Shown: piece after piece, positions 1 through 9,793 of the stretch
How the letters are laid out: the number at the start of each line of letters is the position of its first letter
How positions within the stretch are numbered: position 1 is the stretch's first letter
Assembly (NCBI RefSeq): GCF_000745185.1
Contig: NZ_JQNJ01000001.1
Coordinates: forward strand, 3,888,501 to 3,952,500
Length of the DNA stretch: 64,000 nucleotides
Source: Muricauda sp. MAR_2010_75
GTDB taxonomy: Bacteria; Bacteroidota; Bacteroidia; Flavobacteriales; Flavobacteriaceae
Reading direction: 5' to 3'
Made by a program: the position numbers and the translations under genes
The notes under the pieces: model-generated
What the model was told of the DNA's origin: nothing
What the model saw: only the letters and a program-made list of their open reading frames with translations
Database searches by the model: none

Positions 1-127
1 TTTTTAAAAAGTAAGTGTGAAATTAGCCAATAATGACCTTATGCTAAAATCAAGCTGTCAATATTTATAAACACGGAGGTGTTTTGATTTGAATTGAATA
101 TATTTAAGGCCATAACCCTTTTTATTG

Positions 128-667
128 ATGATGTACAACCGTTTCCCCATCTTGATATGTGCGTTTTTCAGTCTTTTTGCACTGTCCCAAGAAAAAAAAG
201 CAGGTCCAATCATCGAAAAATACGGTGAAGTATTCACCGTGGATGCCCCAGACTTTAAAACCAATGTCAACGAGGAGTTTAAGGTGGTTTTTGATGTAGC
301 CATCGGTCCGGAATCCCATGAAGAAATCAACAAACGGATTGAAACCGCTGCCCGTTTTTTAAACATGCATGCCCAAAATGGCGTGCCAGCTTCCCAATTA
401 AAGGCTGCTCTGATTATACATGGAACGGCCACGACCAATATTATGAACAATGAGGCCCATGAAAAACGGTTTGGTGTACCCAATCCCAATGCTGATCTAT
501 TACAAAGCCTTATGGATAATGGGGTTGAAATCATCCTTTGTGGACAATCCTCAAAATCCAGAAATGTTCCCAAGGAAGACCTTATTTCCGGAGAAAAAAT
601 TGCCCTTTCGGCCATGACAGCACTGATTCAATTACAAAATGACGGATACCGTCTTATTAAATTATAA
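128..667 (+). CDS. Exported DsrE-like family protein
   Basis: A protein of about 179 residues with a short hydrophobic N-terminus (roughly residues 5-20, ending near FALSQ) that looks like a signal peptide. The rest resembles the DsrE/DsrF-like sulfur-relay fold: an AALIIHG strand, a helix-rich middle and an EIILCGQS segment holding a cysteine near residue 138, where this family often has one. Family members in Bacteroidota are mostly uncharacterised; a periplasmic sulfur or redox role would be inference. TTG at 125, ATG at 128 and ATG at 131 are all possible starts; I chose the first ATG. The M20 amidohydrolase gene follows after 13 bases, so the two are probably co-transcribed. The 127 bases before it hold no gene I can support. 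Confidence 0.8.
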   Translation: MMYNRFPILICAFFSLFALSQEKKAGPIIEKYGEVFTVDAPDFKTNVNEEFKVVFDVAIGPESHEEINKRIETAARFLNMHAQNGVPASQLKAALIIHGTATTNIMNNEAHEKRFGVPNPNADLLQSLMDNGVEIILCGQSSKSRNVPKEDLISGEKIALSAMTALIQLQNDGYRLIKL

Positions 668-680
668 CTAACTCAACATT

Positions 681-1949
681 ATGAAGAAAATTTTAGCCCT
701 TACATTTTTAATTACAGGTGTTGCCGCCTTTGCGCAAGACTTGGGAAAAGATATTGCCGCAGTTGAATCCAAAGTGGTTGAATGGAGACGTGACATCCAT
801 GAACATCCCGAACTCAGTAACCGTGAATTCAAAACCGCCGAAAAAATTGCAACCCACCTGAAATCTTTGGGCATTGAAATTCAAACTGGGGTGGCTCATA
901 CAGGAGTGGTTGGCATTTTAAAAGGCAACAAACCGGGAAAAGTAGTTGGCCTACGAGCCGATATTGACGCCCTTCCCGTAACCGAACGCAATGATTTGCC
1001 TTTCAAATCAACCGTTACCTCCGAATTTTTAGGAAAAGAAGTCGGGGTGATGCATGCCTGCGGACATGATACCCATACTGCTATTTTAATGGGTGTGGCC
1101 GAAGTGCTTGCCAAGAACAAGGATAAAATCAAAGGAACCGTAAAATTCATTTTCCAGCCTGCTGAAGAAGGGGCACCTCCGGGAGAGGAAGGTGGAGCCA
1201 AATTAATGGTGAAGGAAGGCGCACTTACCAATCCCGATGTTGACGCCATTTTTGGGCTTCACATCAATTCACAAACACCTATAAACACCATCAAGTATAA
1301 ACCAGGCGGAGCTATGGCATCCGCTCAACGCTTTGTAATCAATGTAAAGGGAAAGCAAACCCACGGCTCCCAGCCATGGGCAGGCGTTGACCCCATTTTG
1401 ATCAGTGCCAAGATCATCAATGGGCTTCAGACCATCATCAGTCGAGAAACTGAGTTGACCAATGAAGCGGCCGTTATTTCCGTAGGAAAGATTACCAGTG
1501 GGGTTCGTTTTAACATCATCCCTGAAAGTGCAGAAATGATTGGGACCATCCGAACTTTGGATTACGACATGCAGAAAAAGCTGAACGACCGTATGATGGA
1601 AATGGTTCCTGCCATTGCCAAAGCCTATGGTGGTGATGCAGATATTGAAATCACTACTTCCACTGCGATTACGTTCAACGATTTGGATTTGACCGCTAAG
1701 ATGGCTCCCAGTTTAGAAAAGGCGGCTGGCAAGGATAATGTATCTGTCACTAAAGCAATCACTGGTGCCGAGGATTTTAGCTATTTCCAGGAAAAAGTAC
1801 CCGGACTCTTCTTTATTTTGGGAGGAATGGCGCCAGGTACCACAGAATCATTTCCGCACCACACGCCAGACTTTAAAATTGATGATAGTGGACTGTTGTT
1901 GGGCGTGAAAGCGATGACGCAACTTACTTTGGATTATTTGAACATGTAA
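681..1949 (+). CDS. Exported M20D amidohydrolase/peptidase
   Basis: This 422-residue protein starts with a clear signal peptide (MKKILALTFLITGVAAFAQ, cleavage after about residue 19). The mature part is an M20 family amidohydrolase of the hippurate/IAA-amino-acid hydrolase type. Visible metal-site motifs are MHACGHDTH (C127, H129, H132), the paired glutamates of PAEEG near residue 160, and a late HHTPDF histidine near 400. The lid/dimerisation domain lies roughly at 200-310. It should hydrolyse an N-acylated amino acid or a small peptide in the periplasm. It lies between the DsrE-like gene and the GltS-like flavoprotein, and its stop codon directly abuts the next ATG, so translational coupling is likely. 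The exact substrate cannot be read from sequence. Confidence 0.93.
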   Translation: MKKILALTFLITGVAAFAQDLGKDIAAVESKVVEWRRDIHEHPELSNREFKTAEKIATHLKSLGIEIQTGVAHTGVVGILKGNKPGKVVGLRADIDALPVTERNDLPFKSTVTSEFLGKEVGVMHACGHDTHTAILMGVAEVLAKNKDKIKGTVKFIFQPAEEGAPPGEEGGAKLMVKEGALTNPDVDAIFGLHINSQTPINTIKYKPGGAMASAQRFVINVKGKQTHGSQPWAGVDPILISAKIINGLQTIISRETELTNEAAVISVGKITSGVRFNIIPESAEMIGTIRTLDYDMQKKLNDRMMEMVPAIAKAYGGDADIEITTSTAITFNDLDLTAKMAPSLEKAAGKDNVSVTKAITGAEDFSYFQEKVPGLFFILGGMAPGTTESFPHHTPDFKIDDSGLLLGVKAMTQLTLDYLNM

Positions 1950-3509
1950 ATGGATTCCATTTTAGATTTTTTGAGTGACATTCCTTGGTGGGGGTGGCTA
2001 CTGAGCTTTCTTTTGATAGTTGCCATTCGGGATATCTTTTTCCAAAAGGCGCACACCATAAGTCATAATTTTCCCATTGTGGGGCATTTGCGGTATTGGC
2101 TGGAAAGCATAGGACCGGAAATGCGGCAATACTTTGTCGCCAACAATCGCGAAGAGTTGCCGTTCAACCGGATTGAACGCAGTTGGATTTATGCATCAGC
2201 CAAAAAAGAAAATAATTACGAGGGCTTTGGAACAGAACGGGATATCTATAAGCATCAGCACATTTTTGTAAAAAATGCCATGATTGCCTATCAAATGCCA
2301 GAAGGTCACCCGAACAGCAAAGACCCTTATTTTATACCCTGCGCCAAGGTGATTGGAGCTTATAACAAGAGGAAAAAGCCCTATCGTCCGGCTTCCATCA
2401 TCAATGTGTCAGCGATGAGCTTTGGTTCCTTGTCCGCTGCCGCCGTGGAATCCCTGAACAGTGGGGTGCAAAAATGTGGTGCTTATCACAACACGGGTGA
2501 AGGAGGCCTCTCTCCTTATCACAAGCAAGGTGGCGATGTTATTTTTCACTTTGGGACAGGTTATTTTGGGGTGCGTACCCGGGATGGGAACTTCTCCATG
2601 GAAAAAATGAAAATCCTTGTGGATGAAAATCCCTGCATCAAAGCCATTGAAATAAAACTTTCTCAAGGGGCCAAACCCGGAAAAGGTGGTGTTTTGCCTG
2701 GAGCTAAAATCACCCACGAACTTGCAGAAATTAGAGGCGTTGAGGTTGGGAAGGACGTCATCTCCCCTCCCACCCATAAAGCGTTTAGCACTATTCCTGA
2801 GCTTTTGGAACTGATCGAAGCCATTGCCGAAGAAACGGGACTTCCAGTAGGCATTAAAGGAGCTATCGGGAAATTGGACCAATGGGAAGAAATGGCCAAC
2901 CTCATGAAAAAAACAGGAAAGGGTCCGGATTTCATCACTATTGATGGTGGTGAAGGTGGCACAGGAGCAGCTCCGCCCAGTTTTGCAGACCATGTATCCC
3001 TGCCTTGGACCTATGGCTTTTCCTCGGTTTACAAAATTTTTAAAGACATGGGTTTAACGGAGCGTATTGTTTTTATCGGGAGTGGGAAATTAGGGTTCCC
3101 TGCCAAGGCGGCCATGGCCTTTTCCATGGGTGTTGACTGCATCAATGTGGCTCGGGAAGCCATGATGAGCATTGGGTGCATTCAGGCGCAGGTATGCCAT
3201 ACCAACCGATGCCCTTCAGGCGTGGCCACACAAAACAAATGGCTGCAGAAAGGCATCAATGTTCCGTTAAAGTCGGATCGGTTGGCCCAATATTTCAAGA
3301 CCTTTCGTAAGGAATTTTTGGAAATCACCCATGCTGCGGGCTATGAACATCCTTGTCAATTTAAGATGAACGACATTCAAGTGAATGTGGATGATGATTA
3401 TCTTAGTAGCGATTTGGAGGCCGTCTATGGCTACAAAAAAGCAGAGGTGCCTTTCACTTCCATGCAGGAACTTTATGAGTGTTCCCACCTAGGAGGTAAG
3501 TCAATTTGA
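1950..3509 (+). CDS. Membrane-anchored FMN-binding glutamate synthase family protein
   Basis: This 519-residue protein corresponds to the central FMN/synthase domain of glutamate synthase, standing alone. It begins with a hydrophobic segment (about residues 10-30, WWGWLLSFLLIVAI), so it is probably membrane-anchored. The synthase barrel includes the glycine-rich DGGEGGTGAAP stretch. The cysteine cluster C410-x5-C416-x4-C421 (CIQAQVCHTNRC) matches the spacing of the 3Fe-4S ligands in GltB. It lacks the glutaminase domain and the beta subunit, so it is not a complete glutamate synthase. Its ATG follows the stop codon of the amidohydrolase with no spacer. That pairing suggests coupled expression, but the reaction is unknown; archaeal-type ammonia- or ferredoxin-dependent enzymes are one parallel. 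Confidence 0.9.
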   Translation: MDSILDFLSDIPWWGWLLSFLLIVAIRDIFFQKAHTISHNFPIVGHLRYWLESIGPEMRQYFVANNREELPFNRIERSWIYASAKKENNYEGFGTERDIYKHQHIFVKNAMIAYQMPEGHPNSKDPYFIPCAKVIGAYNKRKKPYRPASIINVSAMSFGSLSAAAVESLNSGVQKCGAYHNTGEGGLSPYHKQGGDVIFHFGTGYFGVRTRDGNFSMEKMKILVDENPCIKAIEIKLSQGAKPGKGGVLPGAKITHELAEIRGVEVGKDVISPPTHKAFSTIPELLELIEAIAEETGLPVGIKGAIGKLDQWEEMANLMKKTGKGPDFITIDGGEGGTGAAPPSFADHVSLPWTYGFSSVYKIFKDMGLTERIVFIGSGKLGFPAKAAMAFSMGVDCINVAREAMMSIGCIQAQVCHTNRCPSGVATQNKWLQKGINVPLKSDRLAQYFKTFRKEFLEITHAAGYEHPCQFKMNDIQVNVDDDYLSSDLEAVYGYKKAEVPFTSMQELYECSHLGGKSI

Positions 3510-3560
3510 AAAAAACATTATACTTTAGCTCCAAATTTGAACGTCCAAATAATACTACTT

Positions 3561-4334
3561 ATGAGAAAAATACTACCCCTTATCCTCTTTCTTGCTGTTG
3601 CTACGTCGGCATTTGCACAACGAAAAAGCGACCTGATTGCTGAAATTGATGACTTAAAGTCCAAAATTTCTGAAGTAGAGCAGGAATTGGCCAAGGCCAA
3701 GCGTGAAATTTCTTCAAGCACTGCCAAAGCAGAAGCTTTAGAGGTTGAAAATGCAGGTTTGCGAGATGCCAATGCCACCTTGTTGGGGAATTTGAGCAAT
3801 TTCTCCGAGTTGTCCAAGCAGAGTTCCAATAATGTGAACAGGGCCATGGAAGCCTTGGCTCGCAAGGAAAAACAATTGAGCGGTATAAACGATATGATCT
3901 CTGCCAATGACTCCACAGCCATTGTTTCGTTGACCCGCATTAAGCAGACCTTGGGTGAAAATGCCAACGTGAGTGTTGCTGAAGGTACCATTGTTATCTC
4001 CAGTAGTCTGAGTAACCTTTTTGGTTCGGATACTTCCTCTGAACTCACCGAAACCGGAAAAGCTTGGTTGACCAATGTATCCAAAGTCATTTTGGCCAAT
4101 CCCAATTTTAAAACTGAAGTGGAGGGATTAAACATCACCGGAGAGTTTGGCCCCACCTTTGACCAAGTTGTTGCCGTTTCCAAAGAATTGGTTGGTGTTT
4201 TGGGCGTTCCCAGTGAAAAAATTGCCATCACTGCCAAGGATGGCAACTTTAAGGAAGGCGTAAATATCAAATTACAACCAGATTACAAGGGGTTTTATGC
4301 CCAAGCAAAGCAAAGTGTCAAGGCGATAAATTAA
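3561..4334 (+). CDS. Exported coiled-coil protein with OmpA/MotB-like C-terminus
   Basis: The protein has 257 residues from the ATG at 3561. The open frame extends 24 bases further upstream to a TTG, but the ATG gives a proper signal peptide (MRKILPLILFLAVATSAFAQ). Residues of about 20-105 are charged and heptad-like, a probable coiled coil. The C-terminal part, from about residue 125 (EGTIVISSSLSNLF through AWLTNVSKVI), resembles a degenerate OmpA/MotB peptidoglycan-associated domain. That would place it in the periplasm or outer membrane as a structural or anchoring protein. The family call is tentative, because the usual OmpA arginine and aspartate signature is not obvious to me. It converges with the following lipoprotein gene with only 10 bases between the stops. 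Confidence 0.75.
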   Translation: MRKILPLILFLAVATSAFAQRKSDLIAEIDDLKSKISEVEQELAKAKREISSSTAKAEALEVENAGLRDANATLLGNLSNFSELSKQSSNNVNRAMEALARKEKQLSGINDMISANDSTAIVSLTRIKQTLGENANVSVAEGTIVISSSLSNLFGSDTSSELTETGKAWLTNVSKVILANPNFKTEVEGLNITGEFGPTFDQVVAVSKELVGVLGVPSEKIAITAKDGNFKEGVNIKLQPDYKGFYAQAKQSVKAIN

Positions 4335-4344
4335 GTTAAATTAT

Positions 4345-6033
4345 TTATTCGGGATTTTGAGATTCTATTTCTGAGGTGTCTATTTTACTTTTTCCAGTAA
4401 CGGGGGTGTAATAGAAAATCATCTCCTTATAACCCTTTTCTTCAGTGGAGAGTGGAATTTTATTCAACCCCAACCATTCAACAGATTCATCGTAAGATTC
4501 TAAGTTGTCAAATTCAACGGCATAGGTTCGTTCCAATTCTAAATTCTCATTGTTAGCGTAATGGGCATCATTAATTTCGCTCACTAAATCCTCTGGCATT
4601 TCCAAAACTGGCATGGGGATGTTGTTATCGCCTGTTCCAAAAGCTCTGTAATTCCATGTCCAATATCTTAAGCTATTCAAGTCAGAAGTATCGTTACTCC
4701 TAAACTGGACCATATAATAATCCAAGTCATTGTTCTCCTCAATGAATATTTTATTGTTCTCAATACCAAAATTCAGCTCCCAATTGGGCATGGTAATATC
4801 CAAATTATTACCGAATAGGTATGCATAAAGTCCTTTTCCATCTATGAAATAGTTAATGGTATTCGAATATAACCCTAATCCTTCCACAACGGGAAGGTCC
4901 ACATAATCCCTATAGGTGTCATTGGGTTCGTGAACCACAAAAATTTCGTGGTTGGTGTTTGAGGCCAAATCTGTTTCATTTTCAAATCCATATCTATTAA
5001 AAACAAAACTGCCCGGCATGTGGTCCGGTACTTGAAGCGCTATGTATTCATTTGCGGGCATTAAATCACTTTCATCAATGGTAATGACCGGCATGGATAA
5101 TTCCGGTACAAATCGGTAATATCTATAGTTTTCTTTTTTTCCATCAAAAAGTTCTGGCAGCCCTCCAAGAAAATATGTTTTTAAATAGATGTAATCCGGG
5201 AAGTCATATTTAAAACCGACTATCTCCAAAAAACTTCCCCCTCCACTTTTATAAAGATCATATTCAGAACCTGACCCATTATAGAGTGGGTACCCTTCAA
5301 CATTATCCTCTTCTAAATTAACCTCTACATCAACATAGTTTTGGAGGTTATATGTAGGGTAGTATTGCAATTCATTTCTAGTTTCCCCCAAATTGAACCG
5401 ATACGTAGTATTTCTTAGGGCCCGATTCTGTCCTTCAATTCCCAAGATTTCATACTTGGCAATGGTATATAGTACATAGTCATCTGGAACGATTTCATCC
5501 GTATAGATTCTAGTGGACCCAATCTCTGCTTTTTGGGATTGCAATAGATTGCCATCAGAATCATTGAAGAAAGTCCAGATAGCCGTATATCTTTCATCCT
5601 CGTCAGGTGCCATGTTGAATTCCATTAAAAAGTGCTTTATCTCTATCTGAAAATCCTGTGTAGTAACATTTCCAAACTCATCTTCTGAAACAACCTGAAT
5701 TTGAGCAATACCAACAGGAATGACATACGGATTCAATTGATAATTGAAGTGAAGCTCTGAAGTGGTGAAGATTTCCTCGTCATTGATCACAATTTTGGTC
5801 TCAACAGAAGATTCATCTGAAATTACAGCTTCAATATCCGTATAGATTTCAATAGGTCCATCTAAACCAGTTATGGTCAATGTAGGTGCTGTCTCATCCG
5901 TGATCTCGACTTCATCATCATCGATTGGCTCTTGCGTAACATCATCATCTGGCAGGTCTATTTGTCCATTTTCACTGTCACATGACATAATTAGGGCTAC
6001 CAAAAAAAGTAACCAGAAAGATTTAAAATTCAT
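4345..6033 (-). CDS. Large lipoprotein with Ig-like domain, function unknown
   Basis: This 562-residue protein starts with a lipoprotein signal peptide (lipobox LIMSC, lipidated Cys18). A short acidic linker rich in D and E follows (about residues 25-45), a common feature of lipoproteins exported to the flavobacterial outer membrane or cell surface. Residues of about 48-135 look like a bacterial Ig-like domain that starts at ETAPTLTI. The remaining 420 residues are rich in aromatic residues, Asp and Asn and look beta-rich; I recognise no catalytic motif. It is probably a surface-exposed adhesion, binding or structural lipoprotein. It stands alone: the neighbour downstream is convergent and the neighbour upstream is divergent. 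Confidence 0.85.
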   Translation of the reverse strand: MNFKSFWLLFLVALIMSCDSENGQIDLPDDDVTQEPIDDDEVEITDETAPTLTITGLDGPIEIYTDIEAVISDESSVETKIVINDEEIFTTSELHFNYQLNPYVIPVGIAQIQVVSEDEFGNVTTQDFQIEIKHFLMEFNMAPDEDERYTAIWTFFNDSDGNLLQSQKAEIGSTRIYTDEIVPDDYVLYTIAKYEILGIEGQNRALRNTTYRFNLGETRNELQYYPTYNLQNYVDVEVNLEEDNVEGYPLYNGSGSEYDLYKSGGGSFLEIVGFKYDFPDYIYLKTYFLGGLPELFDGKKENYRYYRFVPELSMPVITIDESDLMPANEYIALQVPDHMPGSFVFNRYGFENETDLASNTNHEIFVVHEPNDTYRDYVDLPVVEGLGLYSNTINYFIDGKGLYAYLFGNNLDITMPNWELNFGIENNKIFIEENNDLDYYMVQFRSNDTSDLNSLRYWTWNYRAFGTGDNNIPMPVLEMPEDLVSEINDAHYANNENLELERTYAVEFDNLESYDESVEWLGLNKIPLSTEEKGYKEMIFYYTPVTGKSKIDTSEIESQNPE

Positions 6034-6220
6034 TTTAATAGTTTAGCTCAGTAAGATATTGCCTACAATAAACAGATATTTTTTTAAATAGTAAACAAAT
6101 TCCGTTGAAGCGTTCTGTTAATCTTATATGTTTGGTTTTTTATTTCACTTTAGCGAAAAATACTTTTTGCAGCTTTGGTTCGTTCTTGTTGTGTAAAATC
6201 AACAAAAACCAAACTATCTT

Positions 6221-6742
6221 ATGAGTGGAGATGACATCCTTCAACTTTTTGCGTATTTAATGCCAGCCGTCGTGACTGGCGCCGTAGCCTTTTATTTTTT
6301 TAGACTGCACACCCGGAATGAAGATGGTCGCAGACGATTTCTTTTGCACAAAGACGCCCAAGCAGAGACACTTCCCGTTCGACTTCAAGCCTATGAGCGA
6401 ATGGCTCTCTTTTTGGAACGTATTGCCATCAACAGTCTTGTGGTGAGGGTGGCTCCCAAAGGAAAAAACAAAAGGGATTACGAAAATTTGCTGATCAATC
6501 AAGTTGAAACGGAATTCGAGCACAATCTTTCCCAGCAGATTTACATGTCGGAAGAATGCTGGAACATCATTAAAGCAGCCAAAAATGCCACCATTCAGAT
6601 TATTCGTTCCGCGGGCATGAGTGAAACGGATTCTCCAGATAAATTAAGGGAAGACATCCTTAACCAGACCATGGAGAAACAATCACCTTCCAATACCGCC
6701 CTCGCTTTTGTAAAAAAAGAAGTGAGCGAGCTTTGGGATTAG
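6221..6742 (+). CDS. DUF7935-type membrane protein
   Basis: A 173-residue protein with one N-terminal membrane segment (about residues 10-27, AYLMPAVVTGAVAFYFF). A cytoplasmic, mostly helical domain follows, containing LPVRLQAYERMALFLERI, and I recognise this layout from DUF7935-family proteins of Bacteroidota. No enzymatic motif is visible and the function is unknown. The 187 bases in front of it separate it from the divergent lipoprotein gene. They contain T-rich stretches such as TACTTTTTG near 6161, a near match to a -7 element that is not convincing alone. Its stop lies three bases from the stop of the convergent patatin gene. Confidence 0.82.
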   Translation: MSGDDILQLFAYLMPAVVTGAVAFYFFRLHTRNEDGRRRFLLHKDAQAETLPVRLQAYERMALFLERIAINSLVVRVAPKGKNKRDYENLLINQVETEFEHNLSQQIYMSEECWNIIKAAKNATIQIIRSAGMSETDSPDKLREDILNQTMEKQSPSNTALAFVKKEVSELWD

Positions 6743-6745
6743 CGT

Positions 6746-7660
6746 CTATTCTTGATGCTCTGGGTCTATAGGGCTGGTCTCTTCATTTTTATTCTTAGCA
6801 TAAAGGTAGCCTCTTTTCCACCATAAGGTCATACGTTCCTTGTTGAAAATCAAGGAGTTTGTGGTCAGCACTGTAGGGGTGTAATAGAAATTGATAATCG
6901 CGTCTTTTTGGTTGGCCACTAACTTGCCAATTCTAATGTTTTGGTTTTCAATCCGATCCAACATAAAGCTGAAAATGGTGGTAATCAAATCAAAAGGGTT
7001 TTTGGTGGACATGCGGTTCAAGTGGTTCACCTCGGTATGCAATACCACCACATCCACTTCGGTGGCGCCTCGATTAAGCGCTTCTTCAATAGGAACCAAA
7101 GTACCAAGTCCTCCATCGGCATACTCACAGCCATTCTTTTTTACCAAGCTCATAAAGGGCGTATAATTGGAGGAAATCCAAATCCAGTCACAGAATTCAT
7201 CGTAGGTACAATCGTTGATGGATTTGTACTCCACTTGGTTCAAGGACAGATTGGATACCGTGACCACCACATCCATATCACTTCGTTTTAATTCCTCAAA
7301 TTCCTCAACAGTGATGGATTGGCGGATGAGTTTACGTAGGTTTTCACTTTCCCCAAACGTTTTTTTCCCTCTGATAAAATTCTTTACAACGTTCCAGTGG
7401 TTGATGGCAATGATTTCAACCCCATGCTTTTTCTTGATTAAAAAGGGACAATTGTTGAAAATGCTTTCTTGATTTACCGAGGAATAAATTTCCTTGATCT
7501 TATCCAGTTTATTGAGTGCCAAATGGGATATTAATAGACTTCCGGTGGAGGTGCCCACAAAAATATCATACTTATGTCGGGCCTCCTGAATCAAAAACTG
7601 CGCAACACCACCTGCAAAAGCACCTTTGCTTCCACCTCCAGAAATGACCAATGCCCTCAT
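6746..7660 (-). CDS. Patatin-like phospholipase
   Basis: This 304-residue protein carries all patatin landmarks. They are the oxyanion glycine loop GGGSKG at residues 8-13, the nucleophile elbow G36-T-S38-T-G40, and the catalytic aspartate D182 in the DGG motif. This is the Ser-Asp dyad of patatin-type acyl hydrolases, so it should hydrolyse phospholipids or other acyl lipids. No signal peptide or membrane segment is seen, which suggests action in the cytoplasm or at the inner face of the membrane. Its ATG overlaps the stop of the M1 peptidase gene by four bases (ATGA), so the two are translated in a coupled way. The substrate is not predictable. Confidence 0.93.
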   Translation of the reverse strand: MRALVISGGGSKGAFAGGVAQFLIQEARHKYDIFVGTSTGSLLISHLALNKLDKIKEIYSSVNQESIFNNCPFLIKKKHGVEIIAINHWNVVKNFIRGKKTFGESENLRKLIRQSITVEEFEELKRSDMDVVVTVSNLSLNQVEYKSINDCTYDEFCDWIWISSNYTPFMSLVKKNGCEYADGGLGTLVPIEEALNRGATEVDVVVLHTEVNHLNRMSTKNPFDLITTIFSFMLDRIENQNIRIGKLVANQKDAIINFYYTPTVLTTNSLIFNKERMTLWWKRGYLYAKNKNEETSPIDPEHQE

Positions 7661-9747
7661 TTGCCCAAAGTTTTATCCAAATATTGCTGTTCTTCTTGAT
7701 TTAGCAAAGGATAAAGCGCCTTTAATCGAGCCATGCTGCCCTCACTCTTCAAAAATTCCTTTAAAATTTGGCGGGACGATTTTTTAAAATGCCAAACATG
7801 ATGGCTACAGGCCTCGACCAAGTTTTTCAGTGAAGCATCGTTGAACCCTCCAATGCTCTTCAGATATTGAAACGCCAACAAACGAACTTCAAAGTGATAT
7901 TCTGAACTGGTATAATTGCTCAATTCTTCAAAATAACTTGGCTTTAGGTCAGCATTGTACTCTGGGGTCACCAAGGCCAAGGTCAACCAAAGCAAGCGGA
8001 TATTTTTATTGGAAAATCCGATAATACCATCGGTGTTGTCCAAATATTTCTTTCGGTTTTCCGGAAAATCCGTCCAAAGTTTGTACAATGCTGATTCCAA
8101 GGTGACATAGCTTTCATCCTCCAACAAAGTCTCAAAATTTAGTTGGATTTCTTGCGGTATTCTGTCCATAGATAATGCCACAGCTTGCCGTACTTTCAAG
8201 TTTTCGGTGTTCAGCATTTTGGAAATGATGGGAATGGAAAGCTTACTGCCATAATCCAAGACAAGATGATGCTTCAACTGCTCAGAGTGCAACATGCCCC
8301 ATGTATCCTGCAAAATGCTCTCCGCGGATTCCAAATCCTCACCAATTTGGTTTTGTAACTCAAAATAGGTTTTAATGGATGGACTTTTTTCCATTAAAAA
8401 GGTTTTCACCGCTTCAAATGGAAATTCCGATTCTTGAAGCCAAGTTTCCTCAAAATTCGAAAGGTTCATTCCTGAGGTCTTTTCCATTTCCAGCATAAAA
8501 TCGGAAATGGTGACATTTTTATAAGCATATTTGTTCAGGTAGTTCTTTATGGCATTTTTAAAGTTGATATCCCCCACTCTTTCCTTTAGCATAACCAAGG
8601 CCCAGGCCCCTTTTTCATAAAAAGTAAGACTTCCAGCACTTGAACTGGTCAGTGCCTCTCCATTACCGTCACCAGAAAAATTGTCCAATGCCTGTGCGGT
8701 TTCCAAAAGGTGCCAGTAGTAATAGTCATCCCCAAAAATGTCCTTCTCAGCCAAATAGGCATAGAAGGTGGCAAAACCTTCATGCAACCAATGGTGTTCC
8801 CCACTTTTCTCCGTAACCAAATTACCAAACCATTGGTGCGCCAACTCATGGGCATTGACATTTACATAGTTTTTGTCCTTAAACGCAATGGAATCCACCG
8901 CAAGGGTATTGGAAAAAATAGTGGCACCCGTATTTTCCATTCCCGCATACAAAAAATCTTGAACAGGAATTTGTTTGTAATTCTGCCAGGGATATCTAAC
9001 GCCAATCTCCTTTTCCAAAAAGTCGAAAATATGTTGGGAGTATCGATAGGTGGGTTCAACTTTTAGGCTATCCTTGGGCTCGTAATACAGTTCTATGGGT
9101 ACTCCAGAGGTAGAGTGAACGGTCTCCTTTTCAAAATTGCCGATGGCAAAAGCTACAAGGTAGCTGCTCATGGGTTTTTGCATATCAAACTGCCATAAAA
9201 AAGCCTTTGAATCAGGGAGTGTATCTTTCTTTACTAATTTACCATTTGAAACTACCTGATAATTCTCTCTTAAAATAAAATTCAAGTTGAACTGCACTTT
9301 TTCAGTCATGTCGTCAAAACTTGGTAACCAATGACTGGTATATTTCCCTTGGCCTTGCGTCCAAATTTGCTCATCACCCATGATGTTATCGTCCCAACCC
9401 AAAAAATAAACCGTTTGTGTAGGGTGGGCCGTATATCGCAGTTCTATGGAATGGGTATTTCCTTTTTTGAATTTTTCTGAAATAGAAACTGTTCTTCCTG
9501 TGCTCGTATAGGGTACACTTTTTTTGTCCAAAAGAACAGAAGAGAAATCTATGCCCTGGGCATTTAAAAAGATGGAATCCACGTCTTTGAGCACATCAAA
9601 TGTATAAATGACCGATCCATTTATTTTCTTTTCCTGCGGAATTGGTTCGACAAAAACCTCTGCATGGGTAAAGTCCACCTTATCCTGAACCTGGGCGGAG
9701 AGCAACTGCGTGAGTAGAAAAAAAATAAGAAATGGGCTTCGCTTCAT
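7657..9747 (-). CDS. M1 family zinc aminopeptidase, exported
   Basis: A 696-residue protein with an N-terminal signal peptide (MKRSPFLIFFLLTQLLSAQ). The gluzincin site is complete: H300-E301-L-A-H304 with the third zinc ligand E323 eighteen residues later. About 35 residues before the HEXXH is GMENTG, the flavobacterial version of the GAMEN exopeptidase motif. The N-terminal 200 residues form the beta-rich saddle domain and the last 250 are helical, HEAT-like repeats. It should release N-terminal amino acids from peptides in the periplasm. It is the first gene of a two-gene unit with the patatin, and is divergent from recG with 46 bases between the start codons. Confidence 0.94.
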   Translation of the reverse strand: MKRSPFLIFFLLTQLLSAQVQDKVDFTHAEVFVEPIPQEKKINGSVIYTFDVLKDVDSIFLNAQGIDFSSVLLDKKSVPYTSTGRTVSISEKFKKGNTHSIELRYTAHPTQTVYFLGWDDNIMGDEQIWTQGQGKYTSHWLPSFDDMTEKVQFNLNFILRENYQVVSNGKLVKKDTLPDSKAFLWQFDMQKPMSSYLVAFAIGNFEKETVHSTSGVPIELYYEPKDSLKVEPTYRYSQHIFDFLEKEIGVRYPWQNYKQIPVQDFLYAGMENTGATIFSNTLAVDSIAFKDKNYVNVNAHELAHQWFGNLVTEKSGEHHWLHEGFATFYAYLAEKDIFGDDYYYWHLLETAQALDNFSGDGNGEALTSSSAGSLTFYEKGAWALVMLKERVGDINFKNAIKNYLNKYAYKNVTISDFMLEMEKTSGMNLSNFEETWLQESEFPFEAVKTFLMEKSPSIKTYFELQNQIGEDLESAESILQDTWGMLHSEQLKHHLVLDYGSKLSIPIISKMLNTENLKVRQAVALSMDRIPQEIQLNFETLLEDESYVTLESALYKLWTDFPENRKKYLDNTDGIIGFSNKNIRLLWLTLALVTPEYNADLKPSYFEELSNYTSSEYHFEVRLLAFQYLKSIGGFNDASLKNLVEACSHHVWHFKKSSRQILKEFLKSEGSMARLKALYPLLNQEEQQYLDKTLGK

Positions 9748-9793
9748 ACCGTCATACTATCAAAAGTCCTTCCAAATTACATATTTTAGTTTG

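Noticed and set aside
58..615. A 185-codon minus-strand open frame at the start of the window
   Set aside because: It lies opposite the DsrE-like gene, which has a signal peptide and a recognisable fold; the minus frame has neither.
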